Virus record (IMG/VR): IMGVR_UViG_3300043411_000541
Span: 1-38,574 of that record
Length of the DNA stretch: 38,574 bases
Source of the DNA: a virus
Reading direction: 5' to 3' (one strand)
The notes beneath the pieces are model-generated. The model ran no database searches and had not been told where the DNA came from. It saw only the letters and a program-made list of their open reading frames with translations. A program made the translations under genes and the position numbers. Positions 23,166 through 29,490 of the stretch are shown piece after piece. Position 1 is the first letter of the stretch; every line of letters begins with the position of its first letter.

Positions 23166-23315
23166 TTATTTATGATCACACCTTTCACAATACACCTTTC
23201 TAGTGTCCCAACGGGTTAATTTACCACCACACTTCTTACATATTTCTTGCTTGCTAGACCACCTTACTATCGAAATTACTAGAATTATATATAAGGTTAT
23301 TGGTATACAAATCAT
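23166..23315 (-). CDS. Small membrane-anchored zinc-ribbon protein
   Basis: A 49-residue protein. The N-terminal 18 residues are a membrane segment (I-P-I-T-L-Y-I-I-L-V-I-S-I-V), followed by a four-cysteine zinc ribbon: C-K-K-C at residues 26-29 and C-E-R-C at 43-46. The start overlaps the stop of the upstream gene as ATGA, which strongly supports a real coupled gene. No family is known to me. Confidence 0.7.
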   Translation of the reverse strand: MICIPITLYIILVISIVRWSSKQEICKKCGGKLTRWDTRKVYCERCDHK

Positions 23316-23848
23316 TTAAGTAGTTTTTCTATTTTACTTAAAATGCTAGAAAGTTTATTAAACATTTTTTCCTGATTAGCAAAATCCATTCTAGCAGTAT
23401 TAGTTAAATCGGATTTTATCCTATGACTTATCATTTCTAACTCCTCCTTTGTAAACTCCTGTGTAGTTTCTTGTTTACATTTATGTCCTTTGTTTCCACA
23501 AAACTGCTCCCCACATGCTACACATGCCGTGTCATATATCTCCTCTGTAACACCTATTGTAGTTTCTTGTTTCATTTCCAAAACCACTTTATTTATTAGT
23601 TTTTTTATCTTACTCTTTAATTCTATACTTGCACCGTCAATATCAAGAAGTTGGTGTATATATATCAATTCCGTTTCAGTTAAATCCTCTCCCTCTACTT
23701 CTTCTTTCTTTTCTGGTGAGGATAATTTGTTTACTCGGTCTATAACTTCATTAAGTTTATTTGCAATATCCATAAAATCCGACTGTATTGCCCCATTCGG
23801 CATATGTAAAAACCCTAACTTTTTTATTGCTTCAAATCTAGTTTTCAT
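23312..23848 (-). CDS. Hypothetical coiled-coil protein with cysteine cluster
   Basis: A 178-residue, helical protein. Residues 20-50 form a coiled coil (F-M-D-I-A-N-K-L-N-E-V-I-D-R-V-N-K-L). A cluster C-V-A-C-G-E-Q-F-C-G-N-K-G-H-K-C at about 109-124 looks like a metal site, and the C-terminal helix ends I-L-S-K-I-E-K-L-L-K. No family is recognised. It overlaps the upstream gene by 11 bases. Confidence 0.5.
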   Translation of the reverse strand: MKTRFEAIKKLGFLHMPNGAIQSDFMDIANKLNEVIDRVNKLSSPEKKEEVEGEDLTETELIYIHQLLDIDGASIELKSKIKKLINKVVLEMKQETTIGVTEEIYDTACVACGEQFCGNKGHKCKQETTQEFTKEELEMISHRIKSDLTNTARMDFANQEKMFNKLSSILSKIEKLLK

Positions 23849-24128
23849 TACTCTGTTCCTTTTGCTTTAATTTATCGTTTATGGGTAGTTCTGCCATTTT
23901 CAATACTTGAACAACCACATCAAAATATTCAGAACCATAACTCCTGTACTTTTTATTGCGAACATAACTTGACTGAAGCACCAAGTTGTCTAATAATTCT
24001 AGCAACTTCTTAAAGTCTCCAGTAGCAAATGTCTTTTTATCACTCCACCATATTTGCAACTCCATCGTATTCGCACTATGCGTTGCCAATTCGTTTGCTA
24101 ATTTCCATACACCCTCTAACTTTTTCAT
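23838..24128 (-). CDS. Hypothetical early protein with repeated leader (family I)
   Basis: A 96-residue soluble protein with a helical N-terminus (V-W-K-L-A-N-E-L-A-T-H-S) and W-W-S-D-K-K near residue 28. No family. Its start lies in the 31-base repeat 24126-24156, which also precedes the genes at 24962-25333 and 28667-29197. This shared leader is the best evidence for the start. Confidence 0.5.
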   Translation of the reverse strand: MKKLEGVWKLANELATHSANTMELQIWWSDKKTFATGDFKKLLELLDNLVLQSSYVRNKKYRSYGSEYFDVVVQVLKMAELPINDKLKQKEQSNEN

Positions 24129-24156
24129 TTCTTTAGTTATACTGAATTAAATTAAA
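24126..24156 (-). repeat. Start-site repeat family I, copy 1
   Basis: A 31-base repeat ending in the ATG of the 23838-24128 gene. It contains CAGTATAAC and then TAAAGAA before the ATG. Copies 2 and 3 (25331-25361, 29195-29225) are identical to each other and differ from this one by a single base. TATAAC eight bases before the ATG could serve as a -10 for a leaderless transcript. Confidence 0.8.
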
Positions 24157-24358
24157 AGTCCTTATTAATTATCTGAAAGATTGATATATGTTCGACCTCA
24201 TTCTCATTGAAACCATCACAATCTCTTTTAAATCGTTCCATAGCTATTTCTAAAGCGGACTTATACGAATTTGCGTAAAACCTCAAAGATAATCTCCTAT
24301 TATCAAAAAATTCAGCTACCACCTCAAAAACCATTACCACTTTCTTACTCTTTCCCAT
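24152..24358 (-). CDS. Hypothetical early protein, MGKSK family
   Basis: A 68-residue protein starting MGKSKK, with an amphipathic beta start (V-V-M-V-F-E-V-V-A-E-F) and a helix (S-A-L-E-I-A-M-E-R-F-K-R). The first five residues and the overlapping upstream frame recur at 25566 and 29712 in front of unrelated bodies. Function unknown. It overlaps the upstream gene by 14 bases. Confidence 0.5.
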   Translation of the reverse strand: MGKSKKVVMVFEVVAEFFDNRRLSLRFYANSYKSALEIAMERFKRDCDGFNENEVEHISIFQIINKDF

Positions 24359-24719
24359 TATCTTTATACTTCAATTTAGATAACATTTCCTCTATAATTT
24401 CTCTTCTTACAAGTTCTGGATATATGTGCCTTCCACTAAGAATATTTGTACTATCGTTAATTCTTAACACCTCTTCAAGGGTACGCTTACGCTCTTCTAA
24501 CCTAATCTCATCAAGTATACTTCGGAGTTCAACTATACTGTAAATTATTGTAGGCTCGCCTATTCTTTCAACTATTGAAAAACAGTTTTCTACTTTCTTT
24601 TCTACTATTTCTAAAGAGGAAAAGCCCTCGCCTTTTATATGCTCGTATTTACAGACCGCAGTTCCACCAAACCCGCTTTTCGCATTTGATAATGAAGGCC
24701 ATTTTGTGTCTTTTCTCAT
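24345..24719 (-). CDS. Mosaic early protein with shared ERKRTLEEV tail (copy 1)
   Basis: A 124-residue protein. Its N-terminal half (M-R-K-D-T-K-W-P, then I-V-E-R-I-G-E-P-T) is unique. The C-terminal 58 residues (E-E-R-K-R-T-L-E-E-V-L-R through L-S-K-L-K-Y-K-D-N-G-K-E) are nearly identical to the ends of 29699-29986, and partly to 25707-26096. The tail is helical and charged, with H-I-Y-P-E-L-V-R-R-E. The function is unknown; a protein-interaction tail is one possibility. It starts in an ATGA overlap with the zinc protein at 24716. Confidence 0.6.
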   Translation of the reverse strand: MRKDTKWPSLSNAKSGFGGTAVCKYEHIKGEGFSSLEIVEKKVENCFSIVERIGEPTIIYSIVELRSILDEIRLEERKRTLEEVLRINDSTNILSGRHIYPELVRREIIEEMLSKLKYKDNGKE

Positions 24720-24958
24720 TTCTTTGCAAACTTTTCTAACTTAATTACGTACTCTTTTAGTTCTTCTAATTCCTGTTTTAGATTGATATTTTTCTTTACA
24801 ACATCTCTGTACGAGTTCTTCATTGCGATTAGATCCTTTTCTATTCTTTCTTTGCTTCTATCCACAACAGCCTTTTTACATTTAGTACAAATTAAAACCT
24901 GCTCTCCATTTAGTACACCACCTTTAATTATTTCAGAATAACAGCAAGTACTTTTCAT
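24716..24958 (-). CDS. Zinc-finger/coiled-coil protein, duplicate A
   Basis: An 80-residue protein. The N-terminal C-C-Y-S and the C-T-K-C at about 24-27 form a probable zinc knuckle. It is followed by a coiled coil (I-E-K-D-L-I-A-M-K-N, L-K-Q-E-L-E-E-L-K-E) to the end. It is almost identical to the 28404-28646 product (a handful of changes). It may be a small DNA-binding or dimerising regulator. It follows a zinc-ribbon gene by 3 bases. Confidence 0.65.
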   Translation of the reverse strand: MKSTCCYSEIIKGGVLNGEQVLICTKCKKAVVDRSKERIEKDLIAMKNSYRDVVKKNINLKQELEELKEYVIKLEKFAKK

Positions 24959-24961
24959 TTC

Positions 24962-25333
24962 TTACTCCTTTTGCTTGGTTAAATTAAGCAACTGTCTTAC
25001 TAAGTTAAACACTACATCGGGAACTAAATCCTCAACGGCACTTCCTTCAAAACAATTTGTTTCCTCATAAAGATACCTAGAAATTGCTTCGTGTAGGCTT
25101 TTGCCTTCTCCATAATAAAGTTGTCCAACCTGTATATTCTCCCCTACTAAAACACACCAGGTATCTCCATCTTTAAAAAGCGAAGTTCCTTTTCTAATCT
25201 CTAAAGTATCCGTATTAGTAAATTGAGGTCCTTGTAATACCTTACATTTGGGGCAATCGTAAAGGGCTTTAGTTCCACTTCCAATTGTATTTATAATCCT
25301 ACCCCCACACTTTTTACAAATATACTTCTTCAT
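24962..25333 (-). CDS. Zinc-ribbon early protein
   Basis: A 123-residue protein with an N-terminal zinc ribbon (C-K-K-C-G-G at 5-10, C-P-K-C at about 28-31) and a soluble body (D-T-W-C-V-L-V-G-E-N). The C-terminus ends L-V-R-Q-L-L-N-L-T-K-Q-K-E. No family is recognised beyond the ribbon. It starts within family I repeat copy 2, which fixes the start codon at 25333. Confidence 0.6.
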   Translation of the reverse strand: MKKYICKKCGGRIINTIGSGTKALYDCPKCKVLQGPQFTNTDTLEIRKGTSLFKDGDTWCVLVGENIQVGQLYYGEGKSLHEAISRYLYEETNCFEGSAVEDLVPDVVFNLVRQLLNLTKQKE

Positions 25334-25361
25334 TTCTTTAGTTATACTGCATTAAATTAAA
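25331..25361 (-). repeat. Start-site repeat family I, copy 2
   Basis: A 31-base copy identical to 29195-29225 and one base different from 24126-24156, ending in the ATG of the zinc-ribbon gene. Confidence 0.8.
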
Positions 25362-25566
25362 CTACTTGCTTTTTATTTAGTTTAAACATTTTATATACCC
25401 AACTCTCACCTAGCGGACTTTTATATATAATTATCTTAGGTCTTTTCAGGTTGTGAACCCTTTTATCAAGCATTTCCCTAAATCTTTTTCCATCTTTTGT
25501 TTCTGAAAAAATGGTTTCATCTAATTCGTCAAATACCCTTAGTTTTATTTCTTTACTCTTTCCCAT
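25357..25566 (-). CDS. Hypothetical early protein, MGKSK family
   Basis: A 69-residue basic protein starting MGKSKE, with R-F-R-E-M-L-D-K-R-V-H-N-L-K-R-P near the middle. The shared five-residue start and its upstream bases recur at 24358 and 29712, but the body is unrelated. Function unknown. No Shine-Dalgarno is present. Confidence 0.5.
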   Translation of the reverse strand: MGKSKEIKLRVFDELDETIFSETKDGKRFREMLDKRVHNLKRPKIIIYKSPLGESWVYKMFKLNKKQVV

Positions 25567-25582
25567 TATCTTTATACTAAAA

Positions 25583-25720
25583 TTATGTAGTTTGTTTTCT
25601 CTTTATGTTTTTTGGAAGAAATCTACTGACAGCTAACTTCCCACTCTTTTGTTTAAAAGCCCATTTATGAAGTTTATCGTTTCTCCTTTTTGCTATCTTT
25701 GTCGCCTTATTGTTTTTCAT
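25583..25720 (-). CDS. Small basic protein
   Basis: A 45-residue, strongly basic protein (K-N-N-K-A-T-K-I-A-K-R-R-N at the start, L-P-K-N-I-K-R-K at the end), typical of small nucleic-acid- or RNA-polymerase-binding phage peptides. It overlaps the end of the 25707-26096 gene by 14 bases, at exactly the junction where the paralogous tails at 24345 and 29699 overlap MGKSK genes. Confidence 0.6.
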   Translation of the reverse strand: MKNNKATKIAKRRNDKLHKWAFKQKSGKLAVSRFLPKNIKRKQTT

Positions 25721-26096
25721 TATCTTTATACTTCAATTTAGATAGTTCTAAAACATATTTATTGTTTTTGTTTTCTTTTTCGGCAAACTCTATTGCCCTA
25801 GAAAGTGCTGTTCTATCATCTCTGCCTTTACCTAACGATGAACAGGCATCATCAAACCCATTCTTATATCCTCTTTCTAAATCATTTTCATAATACTGTA
25901 TCACCTCTTCAAGGGTACGCTTACGCTCTAGAAGTCTAATTTCGTCTATTCCGTCATACAAATCCATAATATGACCTACTATTCTATTAAATCCCTCTGT
26001 ACTCATTTCTTTGGCATTAACCTCGTACTCTCCTTGTAAGGCTATTAATATAGGTGCGATTTTCTTTTCTATTTCTTTGTTAGTATCTCTTGACAT
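25707..26096 (-). CDS. Mosaic early protein with shared ERKRTLEEV tail (copy 2)
   Basis: A 129-residue, helical, charged protein. It begins MSRDTNKEIE, like the 29699-29986 product. The middle carries E-I-R-L-L-E-R-K-R-T-L-E-E-V, then a diverged insert (Y-E-N-D-L-E-R-G-Y-K-N-G-F-D-D-A), and it ends in L-S-K-L-K-Y-K-D-N. Compared with the other two copies, the linker between the module and the end is replaced. Function unknown. Confidence 0.6.
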   Translation of the reverse strand: MSRDTNKEIEKKIAPILIALQGEYEVNAKEMSTEGFNRIVGHIMDLYDGIDEIRLLERKRTLEEVIQYYENDLERGYKNGFDDACSSLGKGRDDRTALSRAIEFAEKENKNNKYVLELSKLKYKDNEKQ

Positions 26097-26105
26097 AGGG
26101 GTTAG

Positions 26106-26375
26106 TTAGTTAATTTGTTCTTTTAATTTCCATCCGTGATTCTTTATTAAATCAGCCCTTTCTTTCAATATGGTAACCGCCTTCTCTAATGATATTTCTA
26201 CCCACTTATCACCATCCTGCATTTCAATCTTATAATTTTCGGGGTCTTGGTATACCCTATAAAACCCTATCATATAAGAGAACTCCGTAGGAATTGTATA
26301 TTGCATAGCATCTTTCACAAACAAGTCTGTCACTTTAAATATAGGCCCTTTTACTTCCTTTTCTTTCTTATCCAT
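26106..26375 (-). CDS. Hypothetical early protein with family II leader
   Basis: An 89-residue protein starting MDKKEKEV, with a mixed alpha/beta body (I-G-F-Y-R-V-Y-Q-D, then W-V-E-I-S-L-E-K-A-V) and an E-rich end. Its MDKKEK start and upstream leader are shared with the 29994-30446 gene, although the bodies differ. Function unknown. Confidence 0.5.
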   Translation of the reverse strand: MDKKEKEVKGPIFKVTDLFVKDAMQYTIPTEFSYMIGFYRVYQDPENYKIEMQDGDKWVEISLEKAVTILKERADLIKNHGWKLKEQIN

Positions 26376-26400
26376 AGTTATTTTACTAAAGTTAATTTAG
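26373..26400 (-). repeat. Start-site repeat family II, copy 1
   Basis: The sequence immediately upstream of the ATG (TTTAGT, AAATAACTATG with one base changed) recurs at 26689-26711 and 30444-30467. It lies before genes that share only their first residues or nothing at all, so this looks like an exchanged start cassette. Confidence 0.65.
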
Positions 26401-26691
26401 AAACATCTTAACCGCTTTAGTTAGGCACTTCTTGCATATATAGGCGGTGTAACTTTCGTAATCCTGTGGTTCTCCTAGAACAATGACATCACCGACCTTC
26501 TCGCCACACTCGCTACAATCCAGACTTGTCCAACTATCGTTACCAATAATGTCTGCAATCTCTTTTGGCGTACCTACGCCTTTTAGCTTTTGAAGTTTAT
26601 GTAAAATTCCTCTTTTTTCGTTTTTTCCGTATTGCCTTATCCACTCATTTACAATACCTTTGCATTTACTTTGCTCTGTCAGTATTTTCAT
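26392..26691 (-). CDS. Zinc-finger protein
   Basis: A 99-residue protein starting MKILTEQSK. It has basic helices (residues 15-45), then C-S-E-C-G-E-K and Y-I-C-K-K-C-L-T-K-A, a four-cysteine zinc site at about 61-88. I use the ATG at 26691 and not the longer frame to 26736, because the family II repeat ends exactly there and the longer frame would overlap the upstream gene out of phase. Probably a nucleic-acid-binding protein. Confidence 0.6.
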   Translation of the reverse strand: MKILTEQSKCKGIVNEWIRQYGKNEKRGILHKLQKLKGVGTPKEIADIIGNDSWTSLDCSECGEKVGDVIVLGEPQDYESYTAYICKKCLTKAVKMFLN

Positions 26692-26711
26692 AGTTATTTG
26701 ACTAAAGTTTG
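26689..26711 (-). repeat. Start-site repeat family II, copy 2
   Basis: Copy of the family II leader. It ends in the ATG at 26691 and supports that start codon. Confidence 0.65.
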
Positions 26712-26896
26712 TTAACCATATTTTTAAAGTCATCAAGTTGATTTCTCATTAACTCTATAATCATCTTTACGGCTTCCTCACCCTGTTTAGTTAATTGTAG
26801 ATTATCACCAGTACCGTCACCATCATCACTAATATCTTCAACTAAACTCCACAATCCCCATTCCGCAAACTTATCTTTAAATTCTTGTAATTCCAT
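26702..26896 (-). CDS. Small acidic early protein
   Basis: A 64-residue protein with an acidic core (E-D-I-S-D-D-G-D-G-T-G-D) and flanking helices (F-K-D-K-F-A-E-W-G-L-W, then A-V-K-M-I-I-E-L-M-R-N). It could be a DNA-mimic inhibitor or a calcium-binding loop, but no motif proves this. Its AT-rich leader is similar to that of the gene at 30463-30651. Confidence 0.5.
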   Translation of the reverse strand: MELQEFKDKFAEWGLWSLVEDISDDGDGTGDNLQLTKQGEEAVKMIIELMRNQLDDFKNMVNKL

Positions 26897-26921
26897 TTCT
26901 ATTTATTACTTAATTAAAATA

Positions 26922-27155
26922 CTACTTAAATAATTCTTTAAATAATTCGGTTGCTTTTTCGGTCGCCCTCTCTTTAGTGTTATATTCCCCAACTCTTAGA
27001 GCGTTTCCACCGATAGTTTTAATCACCACATAATAATAAGGAACCTGTCCCTCACCCTTTTCTACGTCTATTACCTCAATACTTGATACTCTAATCATAG
27101 GTGGCGTTGTGTTATACGAAGTATATACATACCACTCTTGTTTTTTGTTTCCCAT
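26922..27155 (-). CDS. Small beta-rich early protein
   Basis: A 77-residue protein with alternating strands (W-Y-V-Y-T-S-Y, Y-Y-Y-V-V-I-K) and a C-terminal helix (E-R-A-T-E-K-A-T-E-L-F-K-E). A compact alpha/beta fold is likely. Function unknown. Confidence 0.5.
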   Translation of the reverse strand: MGNKKQEWYVYTSYNTTPPMIRVSSIEVIDVEKGEGQVPYYYVVIKTIGGNALRVGEYNTKERATEKATELFKELFK

Positions 27156-27184
27156 ATAAATATAAAATAAAATTAAAATACTAC

Positions 27185-27328
27185 TTAAATACGAAACCTT
27201 CCTCCACGACCTGCCTTTACCTTCTCGTACGATACATTTATACCCCTTGTTCTTAGTAGATTCTTTAGGCTCCTATTAAACCTAATCTCTAAAAGTACGT
27301 TTTTTATCCAATTAAACAATTTACTCAT
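27185..27328 (-). CDS. Small basic protein
   Basis: A 47-residue protein (MSKLFNWIKNVLLEIRF at the start, A-G-R-G-G-R-F-R-I at the end). It is strongly basic with an amphipathic N-terminal helix, compatible with nucleic-acid binding or membrane association. The frame is clean and the leader AT-rich. It sits directly before structured RNA candidate C. Confidence 0.6.
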   Translation of the reverse strand: MSKLFNWIKNVLLEIRFNRSLKNLLRTRGINVSYEKVKAGRGGRFRI

Positions 27329-27368
27329 AATATAACTCTACTCAAATACAAAATTACTGGTATGAATA

Positions 27369-27529
27369 ACTCGCCTTCGTGTGCCACGAGTTTCCGACAT
27401 TTAGTTGGCTCTGGGTTACCTAGTAGGTAGAGATTTTATCTCTTTATATTGGTACTAAACCCTTAGAAGAGGTTCCGCTTCACCCTAGTTTAGACCTCCA
27501 CTCTTATCAAGGAGCTTCGCCAGTTGATA
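27369..27529 (-). ncRNA. Structured RNA candidate C
   Basis: About 160 bases of chained helices between two early genes. From high to low coordinates: a 6-bp stem 27524-27529/27505-27510; a 9-bp stem with one bulged base, 27488-27496/27451-27460, which contains a 4-bp stem 27466-27469/27478-27481; a 6-bp stem 27429-27434/27438-27443 with a 3-base loop; a small stem 27417-27420/27426-27429; and a stem 27369-27373/27387-27391. All are Watson-Crick pairs, so the strand cannot be decided from pairing; minus is assumed from the surrounding operon. No long open frame exists here. Confidence 0.65.
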
Positions 27530-27588
27530 TGCCTTCTTACACTCTTTTCGGTACATACCAGTAATTCTATATTCAAATTGTTAATGTA

Positions 27589-27936
27589 CTACTCAACCCT
27601 ATCACCACCCAATAATCTAACACTAGAGCCTCTCCTTCGTTTTGTCCCCTTATCGCTTCTAATCTTTCTAGTCCTCTTTGTTATAACTCCACTATTCGTT
27701 TTCAAATTTCCAAACAACACTCTATTAAATAAACTTGCAAACCATAATCTCTGTCCCATCATTAGTAAATCAAACCTTCTCATAATCATTCTAAATCCAA
27801 ATACCTTTGCTGTATCTATTCTTTCAGTTGTTACCCCTTTAATCTTCATTTGGTTTAACTTCTTGTTGTACTCGTACTTTTGGTTTGAGTACTCCCTAAT
27901 CTTTCCTAAGTACTGTTTTAGTGATTTTGTATTCAT
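27589..27936 (-). CDS. Hypothetical basic protein
   Basis: A 115-residue, strongly basic protein (N-Q-K-Y-E-Y-N-K-K-L-N-Q-M-K, then I-T-K-R-T-R-K-I-R-S-D-K-G-T-K-R-R-R-G near the end), with a short hydrophobic stretch (F-R-M-I-M-R-R-F-D-L-L-M-M-G). Probably nucleic-acid-binding. It is coupled to the upstream membrane protein by a one-base stop-start overlap. Confidence 0.6.
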   Translation of the reverse strand: MNTKSLKQYLGKIREYSNQKYEYNKKLNQMKIKGVTTERIDTAKVFGFRMIMRRFDLLMMGQRLWFASLFNRVLFGNLKTNSGVITKRTRKIRSDKGTKRRRGSSVRLLGGDRVE

Positions 27937-28130
27937 TATTTTGCTAAGTTTCTACATTGATTTAAAGTTAATCCTTGAGACTGCATACAAGCCTTTGTAC
28001 CCTTTTCAAAATTGATCGTGTATAGCGTCTGTACTGTGTAAAGAAACAACCAAATAAACGCTATTGCTACAAACCACACCAAAAACTTAACCATTGCATT
28101 ATTCATTTTCTCAAACTCTCGTCTTGTCAT
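27936..28130 (-). CDS. Single-pass membrane protein
   Basis: A 64-residue protein. A cytoplasmic-like N-terminus (T-R-R-E-F-E-K-M-N-N) is followed by one membrane segment at about 16-34 (L-V-W-F-V-A-I-A-F-I-W-L-F-L-Y). An outside part with two cysteines (A-C-M-Q, Q-C-R-N) could form a disulfide. It could modify the host envelope or serve superinfection exclusion, but nothing specific is shown. Confidence 0.6.
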   Translation of the reverse strand: MTRREFEKMNNAMVKFLVWFVAIAFIWLFLYTVQTLYTINFEKGTKACMQSQGLTLNQCRNLAK

Positions 28131-28170
28131 TTTTGTTATTTAATTAGCTTAACATTTACAGATTACCAAA

Positions 28171-28407
28171 CTAATCTACAGATTGCAATATCTTGCCCCG
28201 ACCTATAATATTATTTTTAATTGCATACACCCTTTGTGTAGAAATACCTAGTCTTTCAGCCATTTCCCTATACGTTAATCCTTGTTGTTTTAGTGAAAGT
28301 ACCTCTAGCTCTCTTTTAGTTAAAGCAACGTCAAGTCTTTTTGGTGCTACGTAGTACTTGCCAATATGTTTCTTTGTGTCTGGATATATTACTTTTAATC
28401 TTCTCAT
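28171..28407 (-). CDS. LuxR/GerE-type HTH transcription regulator
   Basis: A 78-residue protein. Residues 28-66 (L-T-K-R-E-L-E-V-L-S, then G-L-T-Y-R-E-M-A-E-R-L-G-I-S-T-Q-R-V-Y-A-I) are a clear LuxR/sigma-region-4-like helix-turn-helix, with a basic N-terminal extension and no receiver domain. It probably binds phage promoters. It is a candidate reader of the CCTATAG element, but that link is inference only. It starts in a 4-base overlap with the zinc protein gene. Confidence 0.8.
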   Translation of the reverse strand: MRRLKVIYPDTKKHIGKYYVAPKRLDVALTKRELEVLSLKQQGLTYREMAERLGISTQRVYAIKNNIIGRGKILQSVD

Positions 28408-28646
28408 TTCTTTGCAAACTTCTCTAACTTAATTACATACTCTTTTAATTGTTCCAACTCTTGTTTTAGTATTACGTTTTTCTTTACAACGTCCCTGTAC
28501 GAGTTCTTCATAGCGATTAGATCCTTTTCAACTCTTTCTTTGCTTCTATCAACAACAGCCTTTTTACATTTAGTACAGATTAGTACCTGTTCTCCGTTTA
28601 GTACACCACCTTTAATTATTTCAGAATAACAACAACTGCTTTTCAT
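28404..28646 (-). CDS. Zinc-finger/coiled-coil protein, duplicate B
   Basis: An 80-residue near-identical copy of the 24716-24958 product. It keeps the cysteine pairs and the coiled coil; the visible changes are conservative (for example I to V, N to V). It is paired here with the LuxR-type regulator, whereas the other copy is paired with the mosaic tail protein. Confidence 0.65.
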   Translation of the reverse strand: MKSSCCYSEIIKGGVLNGEQVLICTKCKKAVVDRSKERVEKDLIAMKNSYRDVVKKNVILKQELEQLKEYVIKLEKFAKK

Positions 28647-28666
28647 CTCTTATTCCTTTTGCTTGG

Positions 28667-29197
28667 TTAAATTAAAGTTCTCTTATACATAGCATAATCG
28701 AATACCATCTGTTTAATTTCTTCTGTAGACAGTTGCACTTCTGCAATGGCTGTTACATATTGAGAGGCTAGTAAATGCTTATTCCTACAACTAATAGCTC
28801 TCAAAATTTCTTTCTTCCAACATAAGTTCAACAAAGCTCTTTTATCTAGGTATTTATTCCTTTGAGGCTCTCTAATAACGGAAACTTTATTTTCCTCTAT
28901 GAGAATAATACCCCATCTTTCGGTTACAATATTTGCAACCTTTTCCACATACTTCTTTGTAGTAACTATATAGCAAAAATCACAAACCTTATCATAAGAC
29001 CAAGACTGTCTTTCAAGCCTGTTGGTAGTGTCTTTATCGGATTTAATCTCAAATCCATATATAGTGTTTGTATCCTTATTAAAGGCAGTCAAATCAAGTC
29101 TAGTTGTTCCTGTTGGCATTTCTTCCCTTATATTTGTAGGATTAAAAACCTCTTTTATCCATTCAATTAGTATTTTCCTAATGTCCTTATCCTTCAT
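28667..29197 (-). CDS. PD-(D/E)XK nuclease-like protein
   Basis: A 176-residue protein. Residues 24-57 carry the core of PD-(D/E)XK folds: T-T-R-L-D-L-T-A-F (D34) then G-F-E-I-K-S-D (E-x-K at about 50-52) and R-Q-S-W-S-Y-D-K-V. This matches small standalone nuclease families such as sce7726/MmcB-like proteins. It may cut host or phage DNA in repair, recombination or competition with other phages. The C-terminal half is basic and helical. It starts in family I repeat copy 3. Confidence 0.75.
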   Translation of the reverse strand: MKDKDIRKILIEWIKEVFNPTNIREEMPTGTTRLDLTAFNKDTNTIYGFEIKSDKDTTNRLERQSWSYDKVCDFCYIVTTKKYVEKVANIVTERWGIILIEENKVSVIREPQRNKYLDKRALLNLCWKKEILRAISCRNKHLLASQYVTAIAEVQLSTEEIKQMVFDYAMYKRTLI

Positions 29198-29225
29198 TTC
29201 TTTAGTTATACTGCATTAAATTAAA
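29195..29225 (-). repeat. Start-site repeat family I, copy 3
   Basis: A 31-base copy, identical to 25331-25361, ending in the ATG of the nuclease gene. Confidence 0.8.
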
Positions 29226-29478
29226 CCTCTTGCTCTTTTATTAATTTTGTATAAAAACTCTTTTGCAATATAATGTACCCTGTATGGTCATTATCCATAG
29301 TAAAAGGTAATATCATTGCGTTCCTATTTTCAAACTTTATAACTTCTTCAAACTCCACCTTTTCTGCCAAATCTTTTCCTAATCCTAATTTTATATTATG
29401 TAATAGGTCTGCAAGAGTTATATACATTTTCTCTGGTTTCTTACCTATCCTTATTTTTGTTTCTATTGTTTTGTCCAT
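29221..29478 (-). CDS. Hypothetical early protein
   Basis: An 85-residue soluble protein with K-P-E-K-M-Y-I-T-L-A-D-L-L-H near residue 13, a mixed alpha/beta middle (F-E-E-V-I-K-F-E-N-R) and a helical end. No family is recognised. AT-rich leader, no Shine-Dalgarno. Confidence 0.5.
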   Translation of the reverse strand: MDKTIETKIRIGKKPEKMYITLADLLHNIKLGLGKDLAEKVEFEEVIKFENRNAMILPFTMDNDHTGYIILQKSFYTKLIKEQEV

Positions 29479-29490
29479 ATAAATAAATAA

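Noticed and set aside
26392-26736. The longer zinc-protein frame starting at 26736
   Set aside because: It would overlap the upstream gene out of phase, and the repeated leader ends at the ATG at 26691.
27474-27553. Short minus-strand frame of about 23 codons beginning ATGTACCGA within RNA candidate C, and another of 20 codons nearby
   Set aside because: They are too short, have no clear start signals, and overlap the helices of the RNA candidate.
27524-28015. Plus-strand 163-residue open frame opposite 27589-27936
   Set aside because: It is hydrophobic antisense reading of a coherent minus-strand gene that is coupled to its neighbour.
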